This document shows, one piece after another, positions 62,407-64,000 of a stretch of 64,000 nucleotides of DNA. The position numbers and the translations under genes are program-made. Origin of the DNA: Leminorella grimontii ATCC 33999 = DSM 5078 (lineage in GTDB: Bacteria > Pseudomonadota > Gammaproteobacteria > Enterobacterales > Enterobacteriaceae); the NCBI RefSeq assembly GCF_000439085.1, contig NZ_AUUA01000001.1, positions 248,001 to 312,000 on the forward strand, read 5' to 3'. Positions within the stretch are counted from its first letter, which is position 1, and every line of letters begins with the position of its first letter. A model generated the notes under the pieces. That model was not told the DNA's origin, did not search any database, and saw only the letters and a list, made by a program, of their open reading frames with translations.

Positions 62407-62645
62407 CCATATTCTCCCTTTGCGTTTTGTGGCTATAAAAAAAGAATAGCCGAAAAAAATAAACAACGTCCCCATCGCAAAATGCAAAGCGACATTAATG
62501 GATTACATAATTAACAATACGCAATTGATAAATGAATTCTGTGAGGCGCTTCTTATATTGTTCTCTCTTTTTAGCCAGATAGCTCAATATGTTACTTGGG
62601 TTGTTTTTATTAATTAAATAAAGGCGAGTTTCCGGTCTCTTTGAA

Positions 62646-62752
62646 ATTCAAATCTCATTTTTTCAGCGGAGAAGCCTGTGCGCGGCGGCGCTTGTAGCGG
62701 TCATTCAGGGAAGCCGAGTAGGCGCGCAGAATACTGAAAATGAGACTCAAAT
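62646..62752. repeat. About 107-bp imperfect palindromic element
   Basis: ATTCAAATCTCATTTTTTCAG (about 62646-62666) is opposed by the inverted CTGAAAATGAGACTCAAAT (about 62734-62752). The shared core is TCTCATTTT-CAG. The interior is unusually GC-rich (GTGCGCGG near 62678 against GGCGCGCAG near 62721), so the whole can fold into a long hairpin within AT-rich surroundings. It could be a miniature mobile repeat or a structured RNA; I know no family that matches. Confidence 0.4.
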
Positions 62753-62942
62753 ATTATGTGCTATTAATATTATCGCCGTTGATTTTAAATGAATAAACGA
62801 GGTTTGTTATGTGCTATAAGCGTTGTCGGTGCTATTGAAATAGATGGAAGTAGGAAAAATAAAGCGAGGGGATTTATCTTTTTAATTAAAACAGGGTTCC
62901 TGTTTAGCAACTGTGACAGTTAGCTCATTTTCTGGAGGAAAT

Positions 62943-62968
62943 AAAAAACCGGCAACAGCCGGTTTTTT
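62943..62968. terminator. Terminator of yedI
   Basis: AAAAAACCGGC (62943-62953), loop AACA, GCCGGTTTTTT (62958-62968): a perfect bidirectional terminator, 15 bases past the yedI stop. Confidence 0.88.
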
Positions 62969-62983
62969 ATTTTAAAAGTGCAA

Positions 62984-63919
62984 TTACGCCGCTTTTGCTG
63001 ACGACCTCATTTTCCCGACAAGCATGACGAGCAGCAAAGCGACGGCGCCGGCGACGACGCCGAAGGCCATGTTTAGCAGCGTAGGCGTCAGCGCGTGAAT
63101 AATGCGCCCGGCGATGCCGGGTACGGCGGCCAGCGCCGAATGGGCAATGCCTTCAATCACGCGGGAAACGGCGGGTATACCATGGGTTAGAATGCCGCCG
63201 CCGACCATAAACATCGCCGCCGTGCCGACGACGGAAAGGGTTTTCATCAGGTAGGGGGTGACGTTTACCAGCCCGTTGCCAACGGTGCGCAGCGCGGCGG
63301 CCTTTTTCTTAGCCAGATAGAAGCCGACGTCGTCCAGTTTGACAATACCGGCAACCAGGCCATAAACGCCGATGGTCATAATAATGGCGATGCTGGACAT
63401 CACCGTCAGTTGCTGAGAGAGCGTCGCACCAGCTACCGTACCGAGCGTAATGGCGATAATTTCTGCCGATAGAATAAAATCGGTGCGGACGGCGCCCTTG
63501 ATCTTCTCCTTCTCATAAGCGGCTATCTCTTCCGGCGTTTTTACCTCTGGTTCGCCGCCTTGGGCGTGCGCCTTGTCATCCTTGTGAAGAAAGCGGTGGG
63601 CCAGCTTTTCGACCCCTTCAAAGCAAAGGAAGATGCCGCCGAGCATGAGCAGTGGGGTTACCGCCCAAGGGATAAACGCGCTGATGGCTAACGCCAGCGG
63701 GACCAGAATCAGCTTGTTAAGGAAAGAGCCTTTCGCTACCGCCCAGACCACCGGCAGTTCGCGATCGGCCCTGACGCCGGTCACCTGCTGGGCGTTGAGC
63801 GCCAAATCGTCGCCCAAAACGCCGGACGTCTTTTTAGCCGCCATTTTGGTCATCAACGCGACGTCGTCAAGCGCGGTGGCGATATCGTCGAGTAGTGCGA
63901 GTAAGCTGCTTCCTGCCAA
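62984..63919 (-). CDS. yedI: YedI-type inner-membrane protein (DUF808)
   Basis: A 311-residue membrane protein, similar in length to E. coli YedI (305). The N-terminus ([60 protein letters not shown]) is the DUF808 signature. About six to eight hydrophobic segments follow, with a charged loop around residues 112-140. Function is unknown. The start is TTG at 63919, supported by AGGAG about eight bases upstream; no ATG gives the family N-terminus. The gene is monocistronic with its own terminator. Confidence 0.92.
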   Translation of the reverse strand: MAGSSLLALLDDIATALDDVALMTKMAAKKTSGVLGDDLALNAQQVTGVRADRELPVVWAVAKGSFLNKLILVPLALAISAFIPWAVTPLLMLGGIFLCFEGVEKLAHRFLHKDDKAHAQGGEPEVKTPEEIAAYEKEKIKGAVRTDFILSAEIIAITLGTVAGATLSQQLTVMSSIAIIMTIGVYGLVAGIVKLDDVGFYLAKKKAAALRTVGNGLVNVTPYLMKTLSVVGTAAMFMVGGGILTHGIPAVSRVIEGIAHSALAAVPGIAGRIIHALTPTLLNMAFGVVAGAVALLLVMLVGKMRSSAKAA

Positions 63920-64000
63920 GGGGTATTCTCCTGAGAATAAAAGATTTTTACCGATTATACGCGCAAAGGCTTATCTAAAGCTTAACAAATTATTATCAAC

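Larger units (their letters stand above)
62407..62983. promoter_or_regulatory. Leader region of the glycogen operon
   Basis: No supported gene lies in these 577 bases. The first 240 bases left of 62650 are AT-rich and should hold the leftward glgB promoter. The rest contains the inverted-repeat element at 62646-62752 and the yedI terminator. I could not identify a convincing CRP or PhoP site by eye. Confidence 0.5.

Overview
The window looks like the chromosome of a member of the Enterobacterales. The cytoplasmic amylase AmyA, PutP, YedI, an Nlp/Ner-type regulator, the glgBXCAP glycogen operon and a sinH-sinI-ratB-ratA-type surface locus all resemble enterobacterial genes. A gene order this unlike E. 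coli (malQ fused to the glg operon, for example) suggests a lineage outside the Escherichia/Salmonella core, perhaps Budviciaceae or Yersiniaceae. That placement is inference. The core genes look GC-rich (above half). Two accessory blocks are clearly AT-rich: about 15.0-24.6 kb and about 44.5-50.1 kb.

Layout. 1-0.8 kb: the tail of a LacI-type regulator and a small DUF-type protein. 0.96-2.4 kb: cytoplasmic alpha-amylase. 2.5-8.1 kb: a sugar-acid catabolic locus, with a GldA-like dehydrogenase facing away from an MFS transporter, an IlvD/Edd dehydratase and a DHDPS-family aldolase. Its divergent control region holds palindromic GAAC-N4-GTTC operators and a 21-codon upstream ORF overlapping the transporter start. 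8.2-15 kb: a chaperone-usher fimbrial operon read leftwards. It carries a gene resembling the InsA protein of IS1 and two tandem adhesin genes made by a duplication whose scar is still visible.

15-24.6 kb is an AT-rich island. It holds a 1372-residue protein whose last 750 residues look like about thirteen successive helix-turn-helix modules, with two nuclear-localisation-like basic motifs. It also holds a LysR-type regulator, a protein resembling the tape-measure family of contractile injection systems, an M15 endopeptidase of phage-lysis type with a possible spanin remnant, and a decayed fragment of an IclR gene. This giant HTH-array protein and its neighbours are my main candidate for an undescribed system.

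24.6-27.4 kb: an IclR regulator facing away from putP. 27.8-42.5 kb: an adhesin locus with an inverse autotransporter (SinH-like), a SinI-like partner, a 3008-residue RatB-like protein with ten DUF823-type repeats, and a shorter RatA-like paralogue. 42.6-44.5 kb: an AraC/GyrI-like regulator and an Nlp-like/unknown gene pair.

44.9-49.9 kb is a graveyard of Rhs tips. It has at least five toxin remnants, mostly followed by intact immunity-like genes, and two antisense SymE-like remnants. Several remnants carry frameshifts or in-frame stops. 50.1-62.4 kb: one long leftward glycogen operon, glgB-glgX-glgC-glgA-glgP-malQ, ending in a GyrI-like gene that overlaps malQ. With AmyA it provides synthesis, branching, debranching, phosphorolysis and maltodextrin turnover of glycogen. 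63-64 kb: a YedI-type membrane protein.

No tRNA, rRNA, CRISPR array, complete insertion sequence or replication origin was recognised.
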